Shown here: one piece after another, positions 14,520 to 23,600 of the stretch
How positions within the stretch are numbered: position 1 is the stretch's first letter
Layout of the letters: each line of letters starts with the position of its first letter
Virus record (IMG/VR): IMGVR_UViG_3300045918_000014
Coordinates: 1-26,432 of that record
Source of the DNA: a virus
Length of the DNA stretch: 26,432 bases
Strand: one strand, 5' to 3'
Translations under genes and position numbers: made by a program
The notes under the pieces: model-generated
The model's database searches: none
Told to the model about the DNA's origin: nothing
What the model saw: only the letters and a program-made list of their open reading frames with translations

Positions 14520-15122
14520 ATGGATGAATTATTAGAGAATGACGAAGATGTAGTAGTGGAGAGTGAGCTCGATCTATTGAAAGAACGGGCTGTACAGATG
14601 GGGGTATCTTTCCATCCTGCTATTGGGGTGGATAAGTTACGTGATAAGATCAACGCTGTTTTGAATAGTACTGATTCAGTTAGTGAAGATGAGATAAGTG
14701 AACCTACAGTTCAAGTAGCTAAACCAAGTAATCAGGTATCAAAAGCAGATTTGATGCGCCAGTATCATGTCCGTTTGCGTCAAGAAGCTAATAAGCTGAT
14801 TCGTGTACGAGTTACCTGCATGAATCCCAATAAGAAAGATTGGCCAGGTGAAATCATCAGTGTTAGTAATGCTGTCATTGGTACGGTAAAGAAGTATGTT
14901 CCTTTCAATATTGAGGAAGGTTACCACATACCTGCTGTACTACTTACCCTGCTTAAAGAAAGACAGTATCAGCATTTTACGCGAATCAAACTCCCCAATG
15001 GCCGTGTACAAATAAAGCCAAAGATGCTACCTGAATTTGCCATTGAAGAGATGACTCCTCTTACCAAACAAGAGCTCGATGCTTTAGCCCAGCGACAAGC
15101 AATGAGTAATAGTGTCGAATAA
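14520..15122 (+). CDS. structural protein with HeH/LEM-like N-terminus (N4 gp55 position)
   Basis: This 200-residue protein has the ribosome site AAAGGTGAG 6 nt before its ATG. Residues about 15-50 (LDLLKERAVQMGVSFHPAIGVDKLRDKIN) form a small helix-extended-helix (HeH/LEM/SAP-like) module common in phage proteins. The C-terminal half (RVRVTCMNPNKKDWPGEII, then PFNIEEGYHIPAVLLTLLKER and the IKLPNGRVQIKPKMLPEFAIE beta segment) is a well-kept pattern in proteins encoded next to N4-gp56 capsid genes. It could serve in capsid stabilisation or head completion. No enzyme motif is visible. Confidence 0.65.
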   Translation: MDELLENDEDVVVESELDLLKERAVQMGVSFHPAIGVDKLRDKINAVLNSTDSVSEDEISEPTVQVAKPSNQVSKADLMRQYHVRLRQEANKLIRVRVTCMNPNKKDWPGEIISVSNAVIGTVKKYVPFNIEEGYHIPAVLLTLLKERQYQHFTRIKLPNGRVQIKPKMLPEFAIEEMTPLTKQELDALAQRQAMSNSVE

Positions 15123-15132
15123 AGGATAAGCT

Positions 15133-16089
15133 ATGACAATAATTATGGATCATATCAGTGTAACTGGGGCTGATATTGGTAGTTCAAATATAGCCCTCTT
15201 AACAGAGGGTGCTATTAATGGTGCGGGTATCTTTGATACTCTGATCCGTACTGTAAAGTTACACTTGCAAGAAGAATATGACCAAGGTCGTATTAGTGGC
15301 AAGGAATACAGCACTGTATATCTTGGTGCATTAGCTGCTGTGTTGCAACAGTCTGTATCTTATATGGTAGCCAACAAAGAAATGGAGAAGTCTGATGCAG
15401 TTATTGGCCTAACTCGTCAACAGATCGTTACAGAGTTAGCCAAGACAGATGACACTATTCCTGAGCTCTTGGCTTTCAATAGTACAACTGCAGTAGCAGG
15501 TTTGATGGGGCAAGAACAGGATATTAATGCACAGAAGATCCTGTCTGCTATAGAAGAAGTGGCTAAAGCTAAAGATGAGAGAGCATTGCTTGGGCAGAAG
15601 ATTGTAACAGAACTAGCCCTTACAGATAACTCTTTAGTAGGGGCGAATACAGAAGGTTACGGGTTCAATAGTTCCAATACTATCGCAGGCACTATTGCTC
15701 TGGAGAAGCTAAAGATATCTGCAGAAACCACTCTACTCACACATAAGTCAACCACTGAAGTAGATAGTGATTTATTGGTTCAAAAAGAGATAACCAAAGC
15801 TACAGCGGAGATTGCCTTATTAAACCAAAAGACTGTCTCTGAGGTAGCACAGACAGTAGATGGTAGTGTCACAGGTGTAATTGGTAAGCAAAAAGAGTTG
15901 TTTGCTGCTCAGACTGCTGGATTTGCCCGAGATGCAGAACAGAAATTACTCAAGATCATGATTGATCCACTTGTTGCTCGGATAGCAGGAGACTCAGGTA
16001 TTCTGTCTCCCACCAATCTGAATAACAATAATCTTAACGTAGCCATAGCAAAAGCTATGACTGGTATTGCCGTAACCCCGGTGGCTTAA
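15133..16089 (+). CDS. virion protein with helical repeats (N4 gp54 position)
   Basis: A 318-residue protein preceded by AAAGGATAAG. Residues 96-105 and 155-164 share the near-identical phrase QIVTELAKTD / KIVTELALTD, and QKTVSEVAQT at 232-241 is a third, weaker copy, so the centre is a degenerate repeat with a period of about 60-75 residues, mostly helical. The first 60 residues include DHISVTGADIGSSNIALL. Size and position match the 32-kDa N4 gp54, one of the ejected proteins. Its stop overlaps the next ATG (TAATG). The repeats are probably a rod that packs under the portal. Confidence 0.65.
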   Translation: MTIIMDHISVTGADIGSSNIALLTEGAINGAGIFDTLIRTVKLHLQEEYDQGRISGKEYSTVYLGALAAVLQQSVSYMVANKEMEKSDAVIGLTRQQIVTELAKTDDTIPELLAFNSTTAVAGLMGQEQDINAQKILSAIEEVAKAKDERALLGQKIVTELALTDNSLVGANTEGYGFNSSNTIAGTIALEKLKISAETTLLTHKSTTEVDSDLLVQKEITKATAEIALLNQKTVSEVAQTVDGSVTGVIGKQKELFAAQTAGFARDAEQKLLKIMIDPLVARIAGDSGILSPTNLNNNNLNVAIAKAMTGIAVTPVA

Positions 16090-18341
16090 TGGGTTTATTT
16101 AGTAGTAAGACTGTAGTCAATGTATTCTCTAATGCCATCCCATTGGTAGATGAGGATTATAACCCTGTCACACGTACTATCCTTAACGCAGTACTTAACA
16201 ACAGGGACATAGCACAGAGTCTCACTGCTAATCTTATTACAGGCACATCTATGTGTGTGAATAACATGCTGGAGTATGCGAGAAACCACTATACTCTTGG
16301 TTTATCGCAAGGCACAAAGCATGTTACTCCCGCCATAGATGATGCCGATCTTGAGGCCATTATAACAGGTAATTTATCACTGCCTTATGGCTGTGTTCTG
16401 GATTACAGTTACATATCACCCCTTACTGTTGATCACGTTGTACTCCCATTTTTGGTTAATACCCGAGGCTATGATTTAGCCACTGATCGTGTTGCAATTA
16501 CAAAAGCTCCTCCTGGTTTGAACTTACCCGCTTTCTATCAGAATGATAAAAGAAAGCCTTTAACTCACAATATTTCAGTTGAAGCTGTCACTTATGATGT
16601 CCTCACGAACACTGCCAATATTCATTATAAGTTAGTCTCATCCTACAAAGCTATAAGCTATGTCATATTAAGTTTAGAGCCTGAATCTCTGGTTACAACA
16701 CCTCCTGTATTTTGTGATGAAACATACATAATACCCGCAGGTACACGTATTGGTAGAACCTATTGTATAGCCCATTACTTTGAACTAAACTCATCCTACA
16801 ATGCAGCAGGTTTAAGTAAAGTATGGCTCTATGATATTGGTGCTGGTCTATACCCTGAAATAACAAATGCTACCATCCCTGATCCAAATTTAGACTTCTT
16901 CCCCGTTGTACCTATTCGTTATTATAATGCTGACTTAACTTCTGTTGGTTATCGAAATACAGATCTTTATAAAACGAGTAAGCAACTATTAAAAAAGGTG
17001 AATCTGGATATTAATGTACTAGGGGATAGAATTAATGATAATCCTAACGTAGCTGAGATCGATCACGCCTACGTTATGTTTGGTATAAATCTTCAATCAA
17101 ATAAGAAAGAGAGTTTACTTTACTTGATTGAATTCTTCGACTCTCTTTATGATGAAGCTATCATCGAGGAAGACGCTTATATTAATTCTCAGCTAAATGA
17201 TGGAGTTGTAAAACAGGTTTACTATAATTTCAATGGTGCCATTGTACCAGGAGGTGTAACCACTGAGACTTCTTATACCTCAGATGAGTCAGGAAGTTAC
17301 ACGACTACGCATACCATCATCAACAGCACAACAGCCGCCAGTCTAACTGAATCAGGGCTTGACACTGCGATTAGATATAGTTCAATTCGTTCCTGTTATA
17401 AGCATGGTTCAATAGGTGCAATAGGTGCGGTGACTAAAGCATTTGTCAGTAGTGTCAGTTACATCTCTACAGGTATAATCAATTCCAGAACTACAGTAGA
17501 TAGTTCTCAGTTAATTCTATGTCACCAGATTACGGCTTCCATGTATAAAGAAGTTGTTGTCACTGGTCTGACCCATGTGAATAATGTATACAAAGGGTAT
17601 TCTGTAACAACAACCATAACAGCCCTTATCAATGATGCTGATAATGATAATTTTATTATTCCACTACACTATGGGATATGTAAGAGACTACCACTATCAA
17701 CTAGAAACAGCCTTTATTTACAGTCTCTCCACATTGTCATTAACGGGTACCATAAGACTAAAGTAAAATGGTATCAGAAGAGTTTTTTTAAGTTCTTCGC
17801 TATGGTAGTAGTAGCTGTATTCGCAGTGGTGACTCAGCAATACTGGATGTTGGCTGCAATGATGGTTACGGAAGTGTTGACTAGAATAGTACCGTCAGAT
17901 GTAATGATGGCATTAAAACTGGTTTATACTGTCTATAACATAGTCACTGCTAATTGGGGTGCAATAGTCGCAAACATGGCTAGTGCATCCCAACTACTCA
18001 GTATGGTGTCTTCCCTAGCTGACTTGGCGCAGATCCCTATGCAACTGCGTCTTGCAGATACCATGGGTGAAATAGAAGATTTGGCTGCAGAGAAAGTAAT
18101 TAAAACCAAGTTACTTGAAGATGCTTGGGCAGCATTAGACACAGACTCATTACTTGACGCCGGTTTATTATTGAATTCTCCTAAATTACAATCGATACCA
18201 AATGAAAGTCCTTCTGCCTTCTATACTCGTACTCTAATGAATAATGCTGGCGTATTAACGCTGAATATAGTAGAAAACTATCATGAATCGATGCTCTCCC
18301 TTCCTGAAGTAAATTCTTACTTCTCCCCTTCTTATTCCTAA
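16089..18341 (+). CDS. large virion protein with C-terminal membrane-like block (N4 gp53 position)
   Basis: This 750-residue protein begins within the previous stop (TAATG). Its first 550 residues are mainly beta-rich with recurring Ser/Thr and Tyr. Residues about 567-660 are strikingly hydrophobic: FFKFFAMVVVAVFAVV, YWMLAAMMVTEVL, MALKLVYTVYNIV, then the Ala/Ser-rich helices ANMASASQLLSMVSSLADLA. The tail is helical. No enzyme motif is seen. The hydrophobic block could insert in the host membrane during ejection or pack in the tail. The position is that of N4 gp53. The role is inferred. Confidence 0.65.
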   Translation: MGLFSSKTVVNVFSNAIPLVDEDYNPVTRTILNAVLNNRDIAQSLTANLITGTSMCVNNMLEYARNHYTLGLSQGTKHVTPAIDDADLEAIITGNLSLPYGCVLDYSYISPLTVDHVVLPFLVNTRGYDLATDRVAITKAPPGLNLPAFYQNDKRKPLTHNISVEAVTYDVLTNTANIHYKLVSSYKAISYVILSLEPESLVTTPPVFCDETYIIPAGTRIGRTYCIAHYFELNSSYNAAGLSKVWLYDIGAGLYPEITNATIPDPNLDFFPVVPIRYYNADLTSVGYRNTDLYKTSKQLLKKVNLDINVLGDRINDNPNVAEIDHAYVMFGINLQSNKKESLLYLIEFFDSLYDEAIIEEDAYINSQLNDGVVKQVYYNFNGAIVPGGVTTETSYTSDESGSYTTTHTIINSTTAASLTESGLDTAIRYSSIRSCYKHGSIGAIGAVTKAFVSSVSYISTGIINSRTTVDSSQLILCHQITASMYKEVVVTGLTHVNNVYKGYSVTTTITALINDADNDNFIIPLHYGICKRLPLSTRNSLYLQSLHIVINGYHKTKVKWYQKSFFKFFAMVVVAVFAVVTQQYWMLAAMMVTEVLTRIVPSDVMMALKLVYTVYNIVTANWGAIVANMASASQLLSMVSSLADLAQIPMQLRLADTMGEIEDLAAEKVIKTKLLEDAWAALDTDSLLDAGLLLNSPKLQSIPNESPSAFYTRTLMNNAGVLTLNIVENYHESMLSLPEVNSYFSPSYS

Positions 18342-18353
18342 GAGGTGTCTATT

Positions 18354-18761
18354 ATGGCTGGTTATACCCCATTTACCGACTCATTCACTGATGAGATGTA
18401 CAAGAATGCTGGAATGGCTAATCCATCCAATCCAAGTATTACGGACATTGTGCCTACTGCTGGTGCTGATGCTGCATCCAAGTCTTGGAGCGAATTGTTA
18501 TTCGGTAAAATGAATGGCAATACAGGAATTAATCCTGGTGGAATGGCTCTACCTCTACTTGGCGCAGGATCTGCTTTACTCAATGGTTATACTGGTTTCC
18601 AGAATATGAAATTAGCTAAAGATACTCTGGACTTCCAGAAGAACGCCTTTAGTAAACAGTTTGAGAACCAACGTACTCTAGTAAACAATGAGATTCGCGA
18701 TAGAGAAGCGGTGAGACAAAGACAGGATTCTTCATATAAACCCTCTCTGCAGACAGTCTAA
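18354..18761 (+). CDS. small ejection protein (N4 gp52 position)
   Basis: This 135-residue protein (about 15 kDa) begins at the ATG at 18354, with ribosome site AGAGGTG (18341-18347) overlapping the previous stop; the in-frame GTG at 18345 lies inside that site and was not chosen. Residues about 65-85 are a hydrophobic, Gly-rich helix (GGMALPLLGAGSALLNGY), followed by an amphipathic charged helix (KLAKDTLDFQKNAFSKQFE, NEIRDREAVRQRQ). This layout is common in small internal virion proteins of podoviruses. It matches the 15-kDa N4 gp52 in size and place. It probably leaves the capsid with the DNA. Confidence 0.7.
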   Translation: MAGYTPFTDSFTDEMYKNAGMANPSNPSITDIVPTAGADAASKSWSELLFGKMNGNTGINPGGMALPLLGAGSALLNGYTGFQNMKLAKDTLDFQKNAFSKQFENQRTLVNNEIRDREAVRQRQDSSYKPSLQTV

Positions 18762-18772
18762 GGAATACTCCT

Positions 18773-20605
18773 ATGACAATGATAACTTGGCAGAATGTAG
18801 AAACGCCTAGATTCAAAGACACAATAGATGCAACGACAGCAGCTAATACACAGCTTGCAGGTATCCTCGATCCTCTCAAGACGATGGTCACTGATGCTCA
18901 AAAGCAAGAGAAGACAAACTTCGATGCTCAGGCTAAACTGAATACACAGAAGTTAATAGCAGTAGCACAGAGTTCAGATAGTGTGGATCAGCTAAAGAAT
19001 GAATTTAGCATGAAGAACATGATAGACTCCCAGGGTGGAGCTGCCATGGCAGACTTCGGTGCTGTCTTGAATGCGGCCAGGGATCGTAAGGGAGTTGTAG
19101 CTGATGAGAACACACAGAAATTGTATGCTGATGTACGAAACTTCACAGATATCAATCAATTGAATACTGAGTTTGACCCTGGAGTGTTGCAACAGAAGTT
19201 TGGTATTGGTGGATACAACCAAGATATGGTTGATAAGCAGGTGAAGGATCGAGTTGGTATTCTGAGACAGGAAGCTACTGATGAAGTGGTTGCCAATAGT
19301 CCTACGTTTAAGACACATGCTGAGATTAGTGATTATCTCAACAATGGTAAGTTCAGTAACCAGAATCTCGATAGAAAGGAAGTAGAGACTGCTCTGGTTA
19401 ATAAGTTGAATGGGGTTCAAGCTGATACCAAGGCTGTATGGGATAAACAGTCCCATGACAATAGCATGCAGGAACATGCACAAGCTACAGCTCTTTATAA
19501 TAAAAATCTCAACACAGATAACGCATTTAGTAGTCTTATCCCCGAGGTAATGGCTGGTGGTGATTTCAATAAACTTATCACCAAAGCTGGGAGTTTACCA
19601 GGTGTTGACACAAATAAACTAATAGCTAACTTGACCTCATTCCAAGAAGCTCGATCTAAAGGTACACCTCAAGAGCAGCTAGATATGGAGCGTTCCGTTA
19701 TCAAGGGTAGTGCAGAGGTAGACAACAATACATTGGGGTTTACTCAGAGTATACAAGATCTGACTAGCACTGCAGCCAAGGTGAACCCTATATCAGCCGG
19801 AACCAAGAAGGCTATTGAGACTTACGCCCTTACTACGGATAATCCTCAAAAGGCAATAAAAGACCAACTTCTGGCCGGTGCAGATTGGGGACAAAGTGGT
19901 GCGGGGGATATTGATAAAGCCTATAAAGCTGCTGCAGATAGGGGATTAACTCTAGCGCAACAACATGAAGTTGTGTTAGAGGCTTTCACCAGGACTAAAG
20001 CAAGTGGCGCTATGTGGGGTAGTAAAACAGGTAGCAATTTCTTACAAGAAGCAACTAACTTAACTACTAACACACTGAAAACAGTAGAACTGAGTAATAG
20101 TATTGAGGAGATGAACAAATTAAAAGATCAGTACACTACAATGGGTAAAGCGGCAGTTATTAAGAATTCTTTAGATTTCAAAGGTAGGATGATTCAAATA
20201 GGGAATGACTCTCAGACAGCAAGTCCATTATCTGATCCTGGATTGGATAAACTCAAGACTATAATAGAGAAGAAGGATGCAGACGTTAAAGCAAAGTTGG
20301 TAGAGTTGACTACAGCACAAGCTAAAGCTGCTTTGGGTAACCCTAGTAGTAATGGTGGTAGTTCTAGTGTGATATCTACTAACCCTTCTACTCTCACACC
20401 TGAAGACTTACTAAAAGCTGATCTTATGTCTAGTCTTAACAAGACAGGGACTACAAACCAAACTAATGTACTAACCCCACAAATAGACCAAAGTAGAGTA
20501 ACTGAAATACCCGCTCATACACCATTAACGGTGCAAGCTATTATTAAGGATCATCGAGATCGTGTTCGCTATGGAGAAGAGTACATGAAACAGCAAGGAC
20601 GTTAA
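18773..20605 (+). CDS. internal/ejection protein (N4 gp51 position)
   Basis: This 610-residue, largely helical, polar protein starts just after AAGGAA, which overlaps the previous stop. The N-terminus (ITWQNVETPRFKDTIDATTAAN) resembles the start of internal virion proteins that precede giant ejected proteins in podoviruses. The rest is Gln/Lys/Asp-rich helices without enzyme motifs; a low-complexity Ser/Asn/Gly stretch (NPSSNGGSSSVISTNPS, about 525-540) separates the main body from a short C-terminal segment. It lies 2 nt before the virion RNA polymerase gene and is the likely partner that travels with it. Confidence 0.65.
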   Translation: MTMITWQNVETPRFKDTIDATTAANTQLAGILDPLKTMVTDAQKQEKTNFDAQAKLNTQKLIAVAQSSDSVDQLKNEFSMKNMIDSQGGAAMADFGAVLNAARDRKGVVADENTQKLYADVRNFTDINQLNTEFDPGVLQQKFGIGGYNQDMVDKQVKDRVGILRQEATDEVVANSPTFKTHAEISDYLNNGKFSNQNLDRKEVETALVNKLNGVQADTKAVWDKQSHDNSMQEHAQATALYNKNLNTDNAFSSLIPEVMAGGDFNKLITKAGSLPGVDTNKLIANLTSFQEARSKGTPQEQLDMERSVIKGSAEVDNNTLGFTQSIQDLTSTAAKVNPISAGTKKAIETYALTTDNPQKAIKDQLLAGADWGQSGAGDIDKAYKAAADRGLTLAQQHEVVLEAFTRTKASGAMWGSKTGSNFLQEATNLTTNTLKTVELSNSIEEMNKLKDQYTTMGKAAVIKNSLDFKGRMIQIGNDSQTASPLSDPGLDKLKTIIEKKDADVKAKLVELTTAQAKAALGNPSSNGGSSSVISTNPSTLTPEDLLKADLMSSLNKTGTTNQTNVLTPQIDQSRVTEIPAHTPLTVQAIIKDHRDRVRYGEEYMKQQGR

Positions 20606-20607
20606 TA

Positions 20608-23600
20608 ATGCCCACACCTATGGACGTATTTACCATACCATCCCAGAGCAAAGCAGATGCATTACAGAGTACCTCTGAAGCGAAAGCTGTTTTGGTATCA
20701 GATATATCAGCACAGAAACGTGCTGATATGTTACAGCCGGTAGAAAACGCGATACAAGACGTTTCCTCTGCTAGTATGGGTGAGGCTATCAATAGCTTGC
20801 GCTCATCTCTTAATTCCTATTACGCTGCACCTTCACCTATTAAGGCTCCCATACACGAAGAAACCCTTATGGAAGCTGCATCCCGAGGTGGGTATGAAGC
20901 TTTGATGGGTGTACCCATGACAGCGGTTGGTTTAGCTGCTGGAGGAGCTGCAATAGGCGAGAAGGTATTTGGTAAAGGTGGATATGCTACGGATCTAAAA
21001 GAATCTGCTGTAAATAGTTATCGCCAGTTTGAAGAAGAGTTAGGTAAGAATTCTCGTCCAGAAGACTCAGCAACCTATTCATATAACCAAGCCAAGGAAG
21101 GGAATCTTGGAGCTCTAATATCATGGGCAGCTCATGGATCAGGATATGTTGGTGCTCAACTTGCTTCTATGCTTGTTGGTGTAGGTATGGTTGAGAAGGG
21201 TGTAGAACTCACTGGTAAGAAGGCAGTGGGTCAACTCATGAAAACATGGGTTGAGAAAGAAGCAGGACTCCTCGCTGGTGAAGCTGCAGTTACACCTGAG
21301 ATCATTGCTCAGGCTACTTCACAAGTAGCTAGTAAGGTGGGTCAGCACATTGGTATGGCTGCTACTGGTTATGGTATGGAAGGTGGTGAGATACTCGGTG
21401 ATCTTGCCTCTAAGACTGTAGGTGCAGACGGTAAGAGCACTGGAGAACTCTCTAATGAGCAGATTCTCAAAGGTCTGGTAGGTACAGGGGTTGCAGGTAC
21501 AATTGAATATGGAGAAACATTACTTGGTTGGAATGCCCTTAAAGGCAAGTTAGGCAAACTCCCTATTAAGAACATAGGTGATATAGATGGTTTAGCCGGC
21601 AAAGCCGTAAGAGCGGGTTTAGGTGGTGCTGAAGTAGCTGTTGCTGAAGGAGCACAAGAGTTCGCTCAAACAGGTGTTGAACAAGTAGCAAAAGGTGATC
21701 CTGTAAACTACACAGAAATGGTAGATGCTGGTTGGCTCGGTGCATTAGGAGCACAACATGCAATTCTCGGTGGAGCAGTTAGTAATTCCTCACGCGAAGA
21801 GCTAGTCAAAAATGTCTTAAAGCAGGCAGACACTTTAGTTAAAGCATCTTCGCAACCTGATCATGTGGAGAAGATCCAAGGTGCAGTAGAGGTTAAAGAT
21901 GTAAGTCAATATGCTGACCCAAAGAATGAGAACTATAATCCAGAAGTAGGTGTGTCAGCTCTCAAAGTAATGAGTGAGCAGAAAGATACTCCTGCCATTG
22001 ATAAAGACTCACACTACAACCAAGCTGTTGCTATCTATAATGGATTACAGGAGAAAGCAAAATCTGTACTAGACTCAGTTGGTAAGGGTGAGACACTGGA
22101 GAAAGATGCAGAAGCCTATGTAGATAAACTCACCCAGATTCGTGTAAACATTGGCCCTATGATACAAGCCATGGGGCCAAAGGGTACTACCTCTCCTGCG
22201 TTGAAACAGAAGCTCCTAGAAGCACAAGATAGTATGGGTGTGAAAGAGGCTATATCTAATATTCTTGGTTCAGATGCTAGAGGTCAAGATATAGAAAGTA
22301 AAGATATCCCTACTGAACAAATACTCAATAATACCAATGTTGATGACAGCACAAAGCAATTGGTTAAAAGTTATCAAGAATTGCTTGATAGTCAGGCTGA
22401 GATAGTATCTCAACGAGAGAAACTAAAACCATCCAATGAGAAAACTACCCTAGAAGTAACTGATAATATATTCAATAGTTCTGGTGAGCAGAAGGGTGTC
22501 AATATGTACATCTCTGCTATTCAGAATGCTGTGACAGAAGGTAAAACTGAAGTTGCACAGAAAGAACTCGATGGTCTTACTGCCTTTGCCGAACAAAAGC
22601 AGCAGAGAGCAACCGACTTCCGTGCTGCTATGAATGGGACTGTACTCCCTGCAAAGTATAACCAAGGCAGGAAGACACCCTATAAAATAACTGGCGCATT
22701 CAAGGATACTGTTAAAGCTATGGAACTGGAGGCAGCAACTCTAGGCAAGGCTGTTGTATTTGGTTCTAACATAGTTGGTTTACCCTCCGCATCAAATCCC
22801 CCCATTGTCTCCTCTTCCCCCGAGAACGTGTCCTCCCCACGTTCTGTCCCCCCAGCCGTTCTCACGGCACAGGCCAGTACAATGTCCTCTACATCCTCCG
22901 CCCGACCTCTGGCCAAGGTTGAGGTAGAGGGTAGTTCTTACAAATTAAGTGATAGCGCCCAACCGGGTGTAGTCAATATAGAGAAGATCTTGACTGGTTT
23001 AAAGCCTGCAGCTATTCAGACTATGCACAGCAATGCAATAGAAGGCACCGCTAAGAAGGTAGTCATAACAGACTTCATGCAACGCAATGGTATTGAAACC
23101 AATACTAATGAATCTATTGCGACAGAGCCTGCGGGCAACAAGGTGGAGCCTGCGACACCGCCAGTTGCAGAGCAGGCGATGGAAGCAGATAAGAATACTG
23201 AACAAACAACACCCCCAACGCCTCTGAATGAGACTAAGCAAGTAAAGGCAAGCGCACCATCTGGGGTTACTTATACTAAATCAACCGAGTCTGCTAATGC
23301 AGCTCAAACCAATAAATCTCAACAGGAGAACCAAGATGGCCAAGGCAAAGGGAACCAAACCAAAGAAGTGCTAAAAACTGAGGAGGGGTCTGCTAATAAA
23401 GAGACTCCTCCTACAGTTGTGTCAAGTGAATCTGACACTAAATCTGTTGTCATTAATGAAACAGGTAAAAGTGATACACAAAGTAATTTGTCGTTAACAG
23501 ATAAGATACAAGCCAATGTCAAAGACATCACAATTAGACAAGACAGGAATGACCTCAGACCAAATGATGCAACTGTGGTTATGGGTGATACAAATAGTAG

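Noticed and set aside
18345-18353. GTG start for the gp52-position gene
   Set aside because: The GTG is part of the AGAGGTG ribosome site, which is well placed for the ATG at 18354.
18992-19483. 163-codon minus-strand open frame, the longest on that strand
   Set aside because: It lies wholly opposite the ejection protein gene; the translation is an Ile/Leu/Ser-rich shadow without domain pattern or neighbours.
22680-22916. Minus-strand frame over the G+C-rich polymerase patch
   Set aside because: The frame stays open because of local base composition; the + strand gene continues unbroken through the region.
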